In this document: piece after piece, positions 12,485-22,267 of the stretch | Position numbering within the stretch: position 1 is the first letter of the stretch | Layout: each line of letters begins with the position of its first letter | Source of the DNA: Spongilla lacustris | Taxonomy: Eukaryota; Porifera; Demospongiae; Spongillida; Spongillidae | Assembly: GCA_949361645.1 (NCBI GenBank) | Contig: OX442426.1 | Coordinates: forward strand, 7,061,151-7,125,150 | Direction of reading: 5' to 3' | DNA: 64,000 nt | Notes under the pieces: model-generated | Databases searched by the model: none | The model's input: only the letters and a program-made list of their open reading frames with translations | What the model was told of the DNA's origin: nothing | Translations under genes and position numbers: made by a program

Positions 12485-13285
12485 TTTGTATTATGTTATG
12501 TACACATATTGTAAATTGCATATGAGAAAGTGTATTGGATGTTGGTGTCGATGAGAGTGATGTTGGAGTTGGGAAGGAAGTTGTTGGCACTGAGTTTGAG
12601 AAGGAGGTGGTAGTAAGGCAAGGCATCGCTTATAGCTCTCTAGGTAGCTCTTCTTGATAGCTCTTCTTGATAGCTCATGTTGGCCATCTGATCACGATCA
12701 TCTTATGTTGTTCTACATTTGATGATCACATCTTCTCTTATGTTACATAAGAGCCAGTGCTTGTGTAGTGATTTGAGATCTTAACACACCACCATCTCTT
12801 CAGTGTCATGGCAGCCAGCTTTGTGCTCTTACACAGCTGCAGCACACACTGGCTACAGGTGTATTGTCCCTCCAGGGAGATCACCAGATGCTTTGGATTA
12901 TGGAGCACAAGTTCATAGATCCAACCAATATTTATTTCATCTGAACTATTATGATTTGCTACTTGTCTATTTTCTATTTTTTTTTTCTTATATCTTTTTT
13001 TTTTTTTCTTCTTGCATCGATGTTTGGACACAAGGTTGATTTAAGGGGAGCTCCCTGCCGTAATATATAATTATATTGATACAACAAGAAAGAATCACCT
13101 CACACCCAGAACTTCTAACTGGATCATTCAAAAGAATCTTGTGTATGTGAGAGAACATCAAATATGGGATCTTCAACTCCACACCGTGTATGAATTTGTT
13201 CGTCTCCTGCTGTTGATATTTGGGATTATTGAGATCAATTAGCGTTTGTAGTAAACTACAAAGATTCAAGCCACTCCACAACTCC
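12485..13285. other. Block A tail, no gene recognised
   Basis: Holds GGCACTGAGTTTGAGAAGGA and a short TAGCTCTTCTTGA repeat (12640-12680), both with counterparts at 19645-19850 in block B. Nothing coding is recognised. Confidence 0.4.
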
Positions 13286-13305
13286 AACCTGAGGGCCCTC
13301 AGGTT
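13286..13305. repeat. Perfect 20-bp palindrome AACCTGAGGGCCCTCAGGTT
   Basis: Exactly self-complementary. The same palindrome with the same right flank (GAGAACTCATC) is at 21046-21065 in block B. Confidence 0.95.
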
Positions 13306-13389
13306 GAGAACTCATCCATCACATCTCCAATCTAATGGATGCTGACACCAGTAGGTGTGTTCTTGAGTGCTATTCACGCAAGGTGTGGT

Positions 13390-14870
13390 TTCTAACAAAA
13401 CGCAACAAAGTAAGTTGATTTTTATTATGATTGTATGGGTTTTATAAAATGTCTGTGCCATCTTGAAGCATTGTTCTTAAACTGCATACTGCAAAAAAGT
13501 AAGTTGGATTACTCTTATTATTATATGGTGGGGTTTTATTGTCTGTGCCTACTTGGTCTTCACCTAACATCAGCAAAAAAAGTAAGTTGAATTGACTATT
13601 CTTGTATGGGTTATAATTTCTGTGCCTTCTTGTGATGTTTTGTTCTACAGTGTAATGTCTACTGAACATCCAGCAACAAAGTTGATTGACTTTTATTATT
13701 ACATGGGCTTTAGCACAAAAGTAAGTTCAATTGAGTATGATTGTATGGGATTTAATTTCTGTGCCATCTTGTGGTGTTTTGTTATACAGTGTAATCTAAA
13801 GTCCGGCAACAAAGTTGAATTGACTTATTATGGTTAATTTCTTGACATCAGCAAAAAAAGTATTATGGTTAATTTCTTGACATCAGCAAAAAAAGTATTA
13901 TGGTTAATTTCTTGACATCAGCAAAAAAAAGTAAGTTGAATTGACTATGTATGCATGGGTTTTAATTTCCGTGCCCTCTTGTGACGTTTTGTTAGTTCTA
14001 CAGTCTAATCTGTCTAACATCTGGCAACAAAGTTGAATATTATTGTATGGGCTTTAGCAAATCAGTAAGTTGAATTGACCATTATTGTATGGGTTTTATA
14101 AAATTTCTGTGCCACCTTTAAGTTTTTTTCTTCATCTAACATCAGCATAAAAGTAAGTTGAATAGTGTTGTTGTATGGGGTTTAATTTCTGTGCCACGTT
14201 TTTTCTACAGTGTCATCTGTCTTAACATCCAAGAAGAATCTATTATTGTATGGGTTTTAATTATTGTATGGGTTTTAATTTCTGTGCCAACTGGCAGTTT
14301 TTTCTTCATCTAACACCAGCAAAGCAGTTTTTCTTCATCTAACACCATCAAAAAAGTAAGCTGAATTGAGTGTTATTGTATGGGTTTTAATTTCTGTGCC
14401 AACTGCCAGTTCTTTCTTCATCTAACACCAGCAAAGCAGTTTTTCTTCATCTAACACCAGAAAAAAAGTAAGTTGAATCAGTTGAGTGTTACTGTATGGG
14501 TTCAATTTCTGTGCCACGTTTTTTCTACAGTGTAATCTGTCTTAACATCCAAGAAGAATTGACTATTATTGTATGGGTTTTAATTTCTGTGCTAACTTGC
14601 AGTTTTTTCTTCATCTAACACCAGCAAAAAAGTAAGTTGAATTGAGTGTTATTGTATGGGTTTTAATTTCTGTGCCACGTTTTTTCTACAGTGTAATCTG
14701 TCTTAACACCCAAGAAGAATTGAATGGGTTTTAATTTCTGTGCTAACTTGCAGTTTTTTCTTCATCTAACACCAGCAAAAAAAAGTCCAGTTTTTTCTTC
14801 ATCTAACACCAGCAAAAAAGTAAGTTGAATTGACTTATGTATGGTTTTAATTTCTGTGCCATTTTGAAGT
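13390..14870. repeat. Array of AAAGTAAGTTGAATTG / TATGGGTTTTAATTTCTGTG units
   Basis: A complex tandem array with units of about 100-190 bp. Each unit has AGTAAGTTGAATTGA, GTATGGGTTTTAATTTCTGT and then either CTTCATCTAACACCAGCAAA or TTTTTTCTACAGTGTAATCT. Donor-like (AGTAAGTTG) and acceptor-like (TTTTTTCTACAG) sequences recur once per unit, as in the array at 4690-10275. Confidence 0.85.
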
Positions 14871-14940
14871 GTGTCACTTTCTGTTCTTGTGATTTTCATA
14901 ATTACTATAATTACTTCAACACCTTGTGTTTAGCTTTCAG

Positions 14941-15195
14941 ATTCCCTGTCGATAAGGAACTTGATGGCCGTACTCCCACTGTCTCTCTCCTTAATAGCCG
15001 TTCTCTTGCTGATAAGGCCAGACTGCAGCTGTGTCTGTATCATTTACCTCATGCATCAGCGTGGATTAGTTGGATAGGCGATGGATATCACTCGGCAGTG
15101 GAGAAAATTGGAGCCTGGGGACCAGAGGCATTGAGTGCCATTCGTGGTAACACCCACACGTCCATGGTAGCAGCAGAGTGGCTCAATATTGGTTA
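14941..15195 (+). CDS. 3'-terminal coding exon of an unrecognised gene (partial)
   Basis: A good acceptor (TGTTTAGCTTTCAG) at 14940 precedes an 84-codon open frame entered in phase 2 and ending at TAG 15193-15195. The peptide begins FPVDKELDGRTPTVSLLNSR and ends SMVAAEWLNIG. It has normal amino-acid composition, unlike the repeats around it. Overlapping AATAAA signals lie 195 bp downstream at 15390-15399. No domain or motif is recognised. Upstream coding exons cannot be placed: the preceding 1.5 kb is a tandem array with intron-like repeated splice-site sequences, so the rest of the gene may lie within or beyond block A. Real exon likely, function unknown. Confidence 0.5.
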
Positions 15196-15389
15196 GAGCT
15201 AATGCTCGATTGATTCTCGACTGTTCTTATCACCAAACACTCCACAGAAAATGAACAGTACTCTGTTGTTTGTGTTTTTGCTTGGGTGATTGTGATTATT
15301 ATTAATTGTGCCCACATCTTGAATAACAATTTAAATTTATTACTAAGTACAGCAGACGACTTGGACTGGGGGCACCATATCATGGCATT

Positions 15390-15399
15390 AATAAATAAA
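15390..15399 (+). terminator. Overlapping AATAAA poly(A) signals
   Basis: Two overlapping AATAAA hexamers 195 bp after the stop of the exon at 14941-15195. They would end that transcript before the SRCR promoter. Confidence 0.5.
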
Positions 15400-15556
15400 A
15401 AAAGCTACATGTACATAAATCTCATCCTGTTTATTCGCGGTGTACACATTCAGCTACGTTAATTATCGCGCGCGACCGATGATTAATTGAAGTGACGCAA
15501 TAAAGCAACGAACCACAAACGTAAATTAGCACGTGCTAGCTTCCGGACGTTAATAG

Positions 15557-15563
15557 TATAAAT
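15557..15563 (+). promoter_or_regulatory. TATA box of the SRCR gene
   Basis: TATAAAT lies 70 bp upstream of the predicted initiator ATG at 15627, leaving room for a start site near 15590 and a short 5' UTR. Confidence 0.55.
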
Positions 15564-15626
15564 TTAGGAGCCCAGTCATTCGTAATAATCTTTTAATAAT
15601 ATTATACATCCATTTGTGTGCGGAGC

Positions 15627-16289
15627 ATGGTGGCTGGAATCAAAGTATCAGTATTTGTACCGCTGCTGTTAGCCGCTTGGTTCGCAACGACCACCATAGG
15701 TATGTTGGCTGCTGCAGACTATGAAGCGAAGCACTGAACGCGCAGTCTGATGTATTCGATTTTAGTAAGGTCGCACGTGCCCGCGATCCGTTACTTCAAC
15801 TGCGTTGCGACTCCGTATGTCGACGTGTTGTATTATACCATCCCATGTGGAAAAAGAAAAGAATTAAAAACTATTTGCATCACGTGACTCGACAAAGCAT
15901 TACAGATTAAATTACAATTGTAACATGTAAGTGTAAATTGAGAATGATATCATCCTCTCCAGCTCAGAGAGACTTTGCTGTGAGATTGGTTAATGGAGGA
16001 AACTCAACAGGCAGCGAGCAGTATCTTGGCCATGTGGAGGTGTACGTGGGAGCACCATACAGTCTGGGCTGGAGCATAGAAGACGCTCTAGTGGTGTGTC
16101 GCATGCTTGGCTTCCCCTCTGCCTCGCGGGCTGTGACCAATGGTGTCTACGGACTGGGCACTGGACCAGTGTGGTTGTCGAATGTCAATTGCCGTGGAAA
16201 TGAGTCGTCTCTAGCCAACTGTACGTACACAGGGCTGAACAACACGGGGTGCCTGCATTCTCAGGATGCTGGCTTGGTGTGCTCTGATT
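15627..16289 (+). CDS. SRCR-domain secreted or membrane protein, N-terminal part (partial)
   Basis: Exon 1 (15627-15699) encodes a signal peptide, MVAGIKVSVFVPLLLAAWFA, and ends in phase 1 before GTATG. Exon 2 (15963-16289, acceptor CTCTCCAG) is a phase 1-1 exon encoding one scavenger receptor cysteine-rich domain of about 109 residues. Visible SRCR signatures are VRLVNGG at the start, VEVYVG, VVCRMLGFP, GPVWLSNVNCRGNE, SSLANC and DAGLVC, with five of the conserved cysteines. SRCR domains bind ligands outside the cell and are very common in sponge receptors and aggregation proteins. The donor after exon 2 (GTGAGTG) runs straight into a minisatellite. No further exon is recognised before NECAP, so the gene is either truncated by repeat expansion or continues through exons I cannot identify. 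Confidence 0.85.
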
Positions 16290-16299
16290 GTGAGTGCTA

Positions 16300-16690
16300 T
16301 GAGGGGGACCTTAGGGGTAATGAGGGGGACCTTAGGGGTAATGAGGGGGACCTTAGGGGGCTAATGAGGGGGACCTTAGGGGTAATGAGGGGGACCTTAG
16401 GGTAATGAGGGGGACCTTAGGGGGCTAATTAGGGGGACCTTAGGGTGTTAATGAGGGGACCTCGGGGCTAATGAGGGGCTAATGAGGGGGACCTTAGGGT
16501 GCTAATGAGGGGGACCTTAGGGGGCTAATGAGGGGGACCTTAGGGGGCTAATGAGGGGGACCTTAGGGGGCTAATGAGGGGGACCTTAGGGGGCTAATGA
16601 GGGGGACCTTAGGGGGCTAATGAGGGGGACCTTGGGGGCTAATGAGGGGGACCTTAGGGGGCTAATGAGGGGGACCTTAGGGTGGCCACA
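16300..16690. repeat. Minisatellite, ~22-bp unit GAGGGGGACCTTAGGGGGCTAAT
   Basis: About 18 copies with small indels. It starts within 15 bp of the SRCR exon's donor site. Confidence 0.95.
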
Positions 16691-16779
16691 GGGATCAGAG
16701 GGTGCATGTGGTGTCAAAATGAAACAAGCACAAGAGAGTGTGTATGAGGGAGTATGGGAGTGTGAGGGAAGATGTGTGA

Positions 16780-17040
16780 AGTGTGAGGGAGGGTGGGGAT
16801 TGGAGGGGGAGGGTGGGGAATGGAGGGGGAGGGTGGGGAATGGAGGGGGAGGGTGGGGAATGGAGGGGGAGGGTGGGGAATGGAGGGGGGGTGGGGAATG
16901 GAGGGGAGGGTGGGGAATGGAGGGGGAGGGTGGGGAATGGAGGGGGGTGGGGAATGGAGGGGAGGGTGGGGAATGGAGGGGAGGGTGGGGAATGGAGGGG
17001 AGGGTGGGCAATAGAGGGGAGGGTGGGCAATAGAGAGGTG
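16780..17040. repeat. Minisatellite, ~20-bp unit GAGGGTGGGGAATGGAGGGG
   Basis: About 13 G-rich copies. Open frames on both strands (Gly/Trp-rich, Pro/His-rich) are composition artefacts. Confidence 0.95.
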
Positions 17041-17204
17041 AATGGTTAAAGTAAAAAAAAAATGTTGGTGCTTTCCATAGATCCAAGTGTAAACATGTTT
17101 TTGAAGTGCGTGTGCAAATGGACCTCACACACATACATGTGCATGTACCACATTCTATGCTATCATATCTTGGGAGTGCAGACAGCCACAAAAAACATAT
17201 CCAA

Positions 17205-17296
17205 GGGGGTGCAGGGTCAGTGGGCGTGGTCACAGATGGGAGTACATGATGTGAGGGTGACAGTGCTGGACCTCCCCTTGGTGTCTGGGGTACAAG
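17205..17296 (+). other. Exon-like module (block B copy of 1639-1729)
   Basis: Reads GVQGQWAWSQMGVHDVRV with the same CAAG/GTGAGG donor as the block A copy. It marks the left end of the colinearity between blocks A and B. Confidence 0.3.
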
Positions 17297-18760
17297 GTGA
17301 GGGGGGAATGGGAGCACTGCACTGTCCCACCTGCATGAGGGCACCACCTGTGATGTTCTTTGGTGTCATGCTGCAAAATTGGACAAAGATCAGCCAAAAA
17401 AAACCCCCACTTCAAAACGTGTCTAAACCAAGTCACATGATGTGAAGCAAGTCACAGAACAAGTCACCTGTGATTAAATCTCCAATTGCCAGTGAAGTTA
17501 CTGGTGTAGTCACATAGGTCACCTCAAACCACCTGCCAACCTACCTGTCAGGTCAAGATTACTTCTCAAGTCATCTGTCAAGCCAAGTTACCAGTGCATG
17601 ATCAAATCACCAGTTACCAATTAAGCCATCACCAGTGCTCTCTAGTCCTCCAAACTCTTCCCTTTTCCTTCCCTTCCCTTCCCTTACCCTCCCTTCCCCC
17701 CCCCCCCCTCCTTCTCCATCTTCCTCTTTTCTCCTGTACATGGGCAGAGGTAAGCTCCCTGCTGGCATATATCCAAGGTGAGGAGTGTAAGGTGATGTGG
17801 TTAGTGGTTGCTTTGTTAGCAGTAGGTACTACTAGTGCTGCAATCAAGGTTGCCTTACATATCCATGCTCGTCTTTTAATGACAGGTTGGTCACAAGTCG
17901 CTCTCAGTGGTGATCGTCCATCCTGTCATCCATACTGGTACATATCATATAGCGCATGACATCATTGAGCACTAATTTGACATGGCAGCATTTGTAGCAC
18001 ACCATTGCAAACATGACACCATTGCAAACATGACATCATTGCTAAAGTAACATATTGAATGTTTTTAAATAATGGCTTCTGCCAACTGTGCAATGCATAA
18101 CAACCACGGCTTGCTTGTAGATTTGTTCATTCCGCTCCAGTTCCTAAGGTGTGTGTGTGGAACTCATCTCCAGCTGCTGCTAACCTCACTTGGTAGTTTT
18201 ATGGTGTGCTATAATAGTGAATAAAGCTTGCCTTGACATGCAGCTAGCTGTTCTGCTGTTGCCTGCTATCCTGCTCCAGTCACCTGAGCTGTTTCATCTG
18301 TACTGGTAAGTGCACCTTACCTGGTACCTAAAAATCCTATATTGATACTCTAAATGTTTAGTTTATAAATGTTACAAGTGCCTGTGTAAACTAGTTCTTT
18401 TGTACAAGTGTGTATGTTTCTAGCAAACATGGCTTAATTTCAAACTTTTTTGCTTCCTGACTTTAGTTACAAGTGCCAATTTGGCCCCCTCTGCTGCTAC
18501 CTTCTGCCCACTGGAATGAAAATAAATTAAATAAAATTTCAAACAAAAAATTGCTCTCCTGTTCCACTTCCTGCTGCTATAGGCACTCCTCTTCTGCTCA
18601 GCACGCTGGCTTTGCATTGTTCTCTTGTCATCCCTTCAGGCCAACATTGGTGCCCTTCTGAAGCCAGTTACCTCTGGTATCCCCGAGGTGAGAAATGATT
18701 GCTTCAAAAGGAGGATGTATTGCACACGTATCTCCACTTCACCTTGTCTTATGGTAAAGC
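17297..18760 (+). other. Block B exon-like modules, diverged relatives of block A
   Basis: In order: a pyrimidine tract (17640-17720); CCTGTACATGGGCAGAG/GTAAGC (17733-17752); the module ending CCATACTG before a GTACAT donor (17886-17936); the CTGACTTTAG acceptor (18460); and one exon-like unit at 18619-18687 (acceptor CATCCCTTCAG, peptide ANIGALLKPVTSGIPE, donor GAG/GTGAGA) corresponding to the amplified unit of 4690-10275. The order matches block A. No known protein is recognised. Confidence 0.4.
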
Positions 18761-19239
18761 TTGTGTTTATATTATATATTGCTGGCATGTTTGCAGGTAA
18801 TATTCATTCTACGAGATCACAACCACAGGTCAATTAATGTACATGTACCTTGTGAAACAGCATCACACATGATTTTTGCTGTGCTGAATGATGGTGGGAG
18901 AGAGAAATGCCAGTAAGTACTGTACTGCAGCTAATCAATCATACCTGAATGCATGCATACACCTACAAGTTCAAGTGTTCCACTCAGCCCTCAATACATG
19001 CAATAGTGTCAGGCCAGTTGGCCAGATGCCAAGGGATATAAGTAAAATCTCAGTGCCATTTGTATAATTGTCTATGGCCTGTACCTGGTAGACTTTAGAT
19101 CTAGCACTCACATGTGACAGCTACAGAGAATGGTTCCTGTGGCAACATTAATAGTGTATGTTCAATCCTGTGTTATATTGTGTAATAATATCAATGAATC
19201 ATGTAGGGTACGTATAAGTTGAGATGACCTGTCGTGCAA

Positions 19240-19560
19240 TCTATGATGTGTATAACCATGTTGGTATACATGTAATATGATCAGCCTTGTGGTATGATAT
19301 GTTTATGTTGTATAATACGAGTCCTGTTGGTAAGATATGTACAATCATATTGTATGACATATATGATAAGTCTTCCGGGAAAAAGGGACAGTCCTGTTGG
19401 TATAAAATGTTCGTTATCATGTACAATCACCTGTTGGTATAATATGATCAGTCTTGTGGTATAATATCATGTTGTACAATGTGAGTCCGGTTGGTATACA
19501 GTCCTGTTGGTATAATGTGTGGTATGTTTAAAATCATGTTTTATAATGAGTCATTGTTGC
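19240..19560. repeat. Minisatellite of GTTGGTATAATATG-type units
   Basis: Irregular units with TCCTGTTGGTATA and TTGTGGTATAATATC. Positional counterpart of 12115-12480. Confidence 0.8.
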
Positions 19561-19679
19561 GGTATTATATGCACAAGTTCTGTGGCATTATACCCTTGGG
19601 TTGGATTTTGGTATCTGTGAAAGGAATGTTGATGTGTTGAAGTTGTTGGCACTGAGTTGGTAGCGGAAGAGGTAGTTGT

Positions 19680-19860
19680 TGTAAGAATTACAAGCTACGT
19701 ATAGCTCTTTCTTGGTAGCTAATCTCGATAGCAGGCAGGTAGCTAATCTCGATAGCAGGCAGGTAGCTTACCTCGATAGCTCTTCTTGATAGCTCTCTTG
19801 ATCGCTCTCTTGATCGATCACTCTTGTTGGCCACCTGATCAACCTGATCACTAATATGGG
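19680..19860. repeat. Short array of GATAGCAGGCAGGTAGCTAATCTC and TTGATCGCTCTC units
   Basis: Two to three copies each of a 28-bp TAGCTAATCTCGATAGCAGG unit and a TTGATAGCTC unit. Positional counterpart of 12640-12690. Confidence 0.8.
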
Positions 19861-20800
19861 TGACAGCATTTGATGAGATATTACTCAACACTTCTTCACT
19901 TCAAATTTCACGACAGCTAGCTTTATCTGAAACAGCTGCGAGTAAAGGCAACGCTTCGTTACCGTTTTAAAATGCTCGATCGAAAACCACGCCCACTAAA
20001 GCCAATCCTACATAGGACGTGGGTCCTGATATTCAATGAATGGTTAACCCATAGATTATTTAGTAATCTATGGTTAACCTTAATTCTCCAGGTCCAGGTC
20101 CTACGTGTAGGACCAAAATTTGAAAATTCATTATAAATAGAAATGCAGTTTTTTGGCATCCATTTCTCTACTCTTGTTTGATGTGTCTATCATGCTAAAT
20201 TCACCAATTGTCAGTCTATTTTTTTAATCACACCCTTGGTTACACAATGCAAATAAACAGATACGGTTCTTAAAAATGCATTATGTAGTGGATTTAATTG
20301 TCACAGAAATAAGTATGACAAGTACAACTTTTTTTGAATGTTTTTTGAAGCATGATGTGTGGGCTACTTTATACATTCTACTGCAGTGATTTGATTTTGC
20401 CATTTTTACCGAAAACGCACTGTACGTTTTCAAGATTCTGTCCATTCACTTGGCTATTCCCGCAACATGCGTCTGACAAAAACCTATCGTTCATAAGCTT
20501 GTGGAGCTAGCAATTTCCAAATCTACAATGTGCTATTTTAAATGCTTAGTGCAATAGACCTGTCCTACTCCCCCCTTCTTTTAAAATGTTGCTCTGATCG
20601 TCCCAACATTACTTTTAGTTGCTTTACAATCTACCGCAAATACATCTTTTAGCAATGTAGTATTGATTGTATTTGACAATCTTTGAAGAATTGCAAGAAA
20701 GTAAAAATATATTCTGAATTAATAACCATTTCTACAGTACAATCAGATTTTGGTATATTTTTTGTTCATTTGAGTTTGCTAAAAATTAATTTTACCTTGC
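19861..20800. other. No gene; contains a hairpin and GTCCTAC(G/A) palindromes
   Basis: At 20040-20078 GGTTAACCCATAGATTA pairs with TAATCTATGGTTAACC around a 5-base loop. At about 20096-20112 a GTCCTACGTGTAGGAC palindrome occurs. The remainder is AT-rich with no coding signal. Confidence 0.5.
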
Positions 20801-20876
20801 GTCCTACGCGTAGGACACTAATCCTACGCGTAGGACACTAATCCTACGCGTAGGACACTAATCCTACGCGTAGGAC
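20801..20876. repeat. Four tandem copies of the palindrome GTCCTACGCGTAGGAC (20-bp period)
   Basis: Each copy is self-complementary around ACGCGT. The spacer is ACTAAT-like, giving an exact 20-bp period. A variant palindrome lies about 700 bp upstream. Confidence 0.95.
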
Positions 20877-21045
20877 AACGGGAGATAAAAGGTTGACTGG
20901 ATCATCAGAGATCTGTTGCACAAACCACAATGGGTGATGCCCAGAACGTTGCACAAGCCATGTGTAACAGGTCCCACCAACATCACCAATGTTTGTCTTT
21001 GTACCATCAAACAATGCATACCACTCCACATCACCATCACAATAC

Positions 21046-21065
21046 AACCTGAGGGCCCTCAGGTT
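21046..21065. repeat. Perfect 20-bp palindrome, second copy
   Basis: Identical to 13286-13305, with similar flanks (GAGAACTCATC and, further right, CACAAGGTGTGGTT). It lies near the right end of block B. Confidence 0.95.
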
Positions 21066-21616
21066 GAGAACTCATCCTGCACATTCAATCAAATTGATGG
21101 TGACACCACCAGGTGTGGTCTGAATTAAGTGCTCATTCCACAAGGTGTGGTTGGTGGCTTTGGGATCTCTTACTACATTGATGGATGGCCATGAGGAGTG
21201 CAGTCTTCCTTACGGATGAAGTCAGTGCACTAAAGATGAAGGCTATGTGTACGTACCGCACCGTTTTGAGTATGTAATTTGTCTTTCCGTTGTTCTTTTT
21301 AAAATCTATTTGTATGTTTTAATGTAATTTGTATCTGTTTTGCGTACATGTTATTTATTTTTTCATCATTTGTAATGCTTATATTCTTTATTTTACCATG
21401 CCGATTCATTTATGATTTTAAAAACTTGAATATATGATGGCAAAGCGGCGTACGTGGTACTATCAAGATGAGGGACATGAACATGTAGCTATAAGGGTAG
21501 CAAAGGTCCAGCACTAAGGTAGGAGGTAGGTGAAAAGCTAACGTTACATTGCACCGATGCAAACCCACTAGGAGAGAACAGCCTTGTACCGAAACAAAAA
21601 TACGGTAACACAACAA

Positions 21617-21645
21617 TGACGTAATCGAATTACCTGATTGGAGAC
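21617..21645 (+). promoter_or_regulatory. Probable NECAP promoter elements (CRE-like, inverted CCAAT)
   Basis: TGACGTAA at about 21617 and ATTGG at about 21638 lie within 50 bp upstream of the NECAP start codon at 21666. No TATA box is seen. This is a motif match only. Confidence 0.3.
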
Positions 21646-21665
21646 GAGATCTCCAAAAACTAAAA

Positions 21666-22229
21666 ATGGCCGAAGAGTATGAGAGGATTGGGATGGTGAA
21701 ACAAGACGCATTTATTTATCAGATACCTCCACGAGCCAGCAACCGAGCAGTAAGGTGGGCGAAAAGTGTATATAAGCAATACTGACCGCCTAGCGCCTAG
21801 CTTACATGCAAGTACATGTCTAACTTAAGCTTCGCTTGGTCTTGTGCGTCATTTAAGATATTCGGGTGTATAGAGTGGTGACGGGTTCCAATCCTGTGTG
21901 TTGGGAGGCTATTAAAGTGTCAGACTCTCCATTCTGGCCCCTCCCCCCTCGTTCTTCCCATCTCTGTCAACACACACGGATCCCCTCATTTTCCGAGCAT
22001 GCACTCCCTCATAGAGTAAAGGGGCGAATGCCGCTTTGTGGTGTATCATTTGGCGAAGGGACGAGCATCTTGTGTCTAAATTGGTGCGTTCTAGTAAAGG
22101 AAGTGCTGTGGTCTGTGAGATGGGGAACACGTACATGTATATAGCTCAGGTGCATTACAGATGCAACTATTCTTGTATGCCATGGTTACAGTTTTAGGCC
22201 CTAGTCGAGCAGTGGTAGAGAAAACGAAT

Positions 22230-22267
<38 letters not shown>

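Noticed and set aside
16586..17347. 253-codon Pro-rich minus-strand frame
   Set aside because: Complement of two G-rich minisatellites; no domain or start context.
21815..21905. Possible tRNA or tRNA-derived SINE (GGGTTCCAATCC resembles a B box)
   Set aside because: A T-arm-like hairpin can be drawn, but no A box, anticodon arm or acceptor stem pairing could be made.
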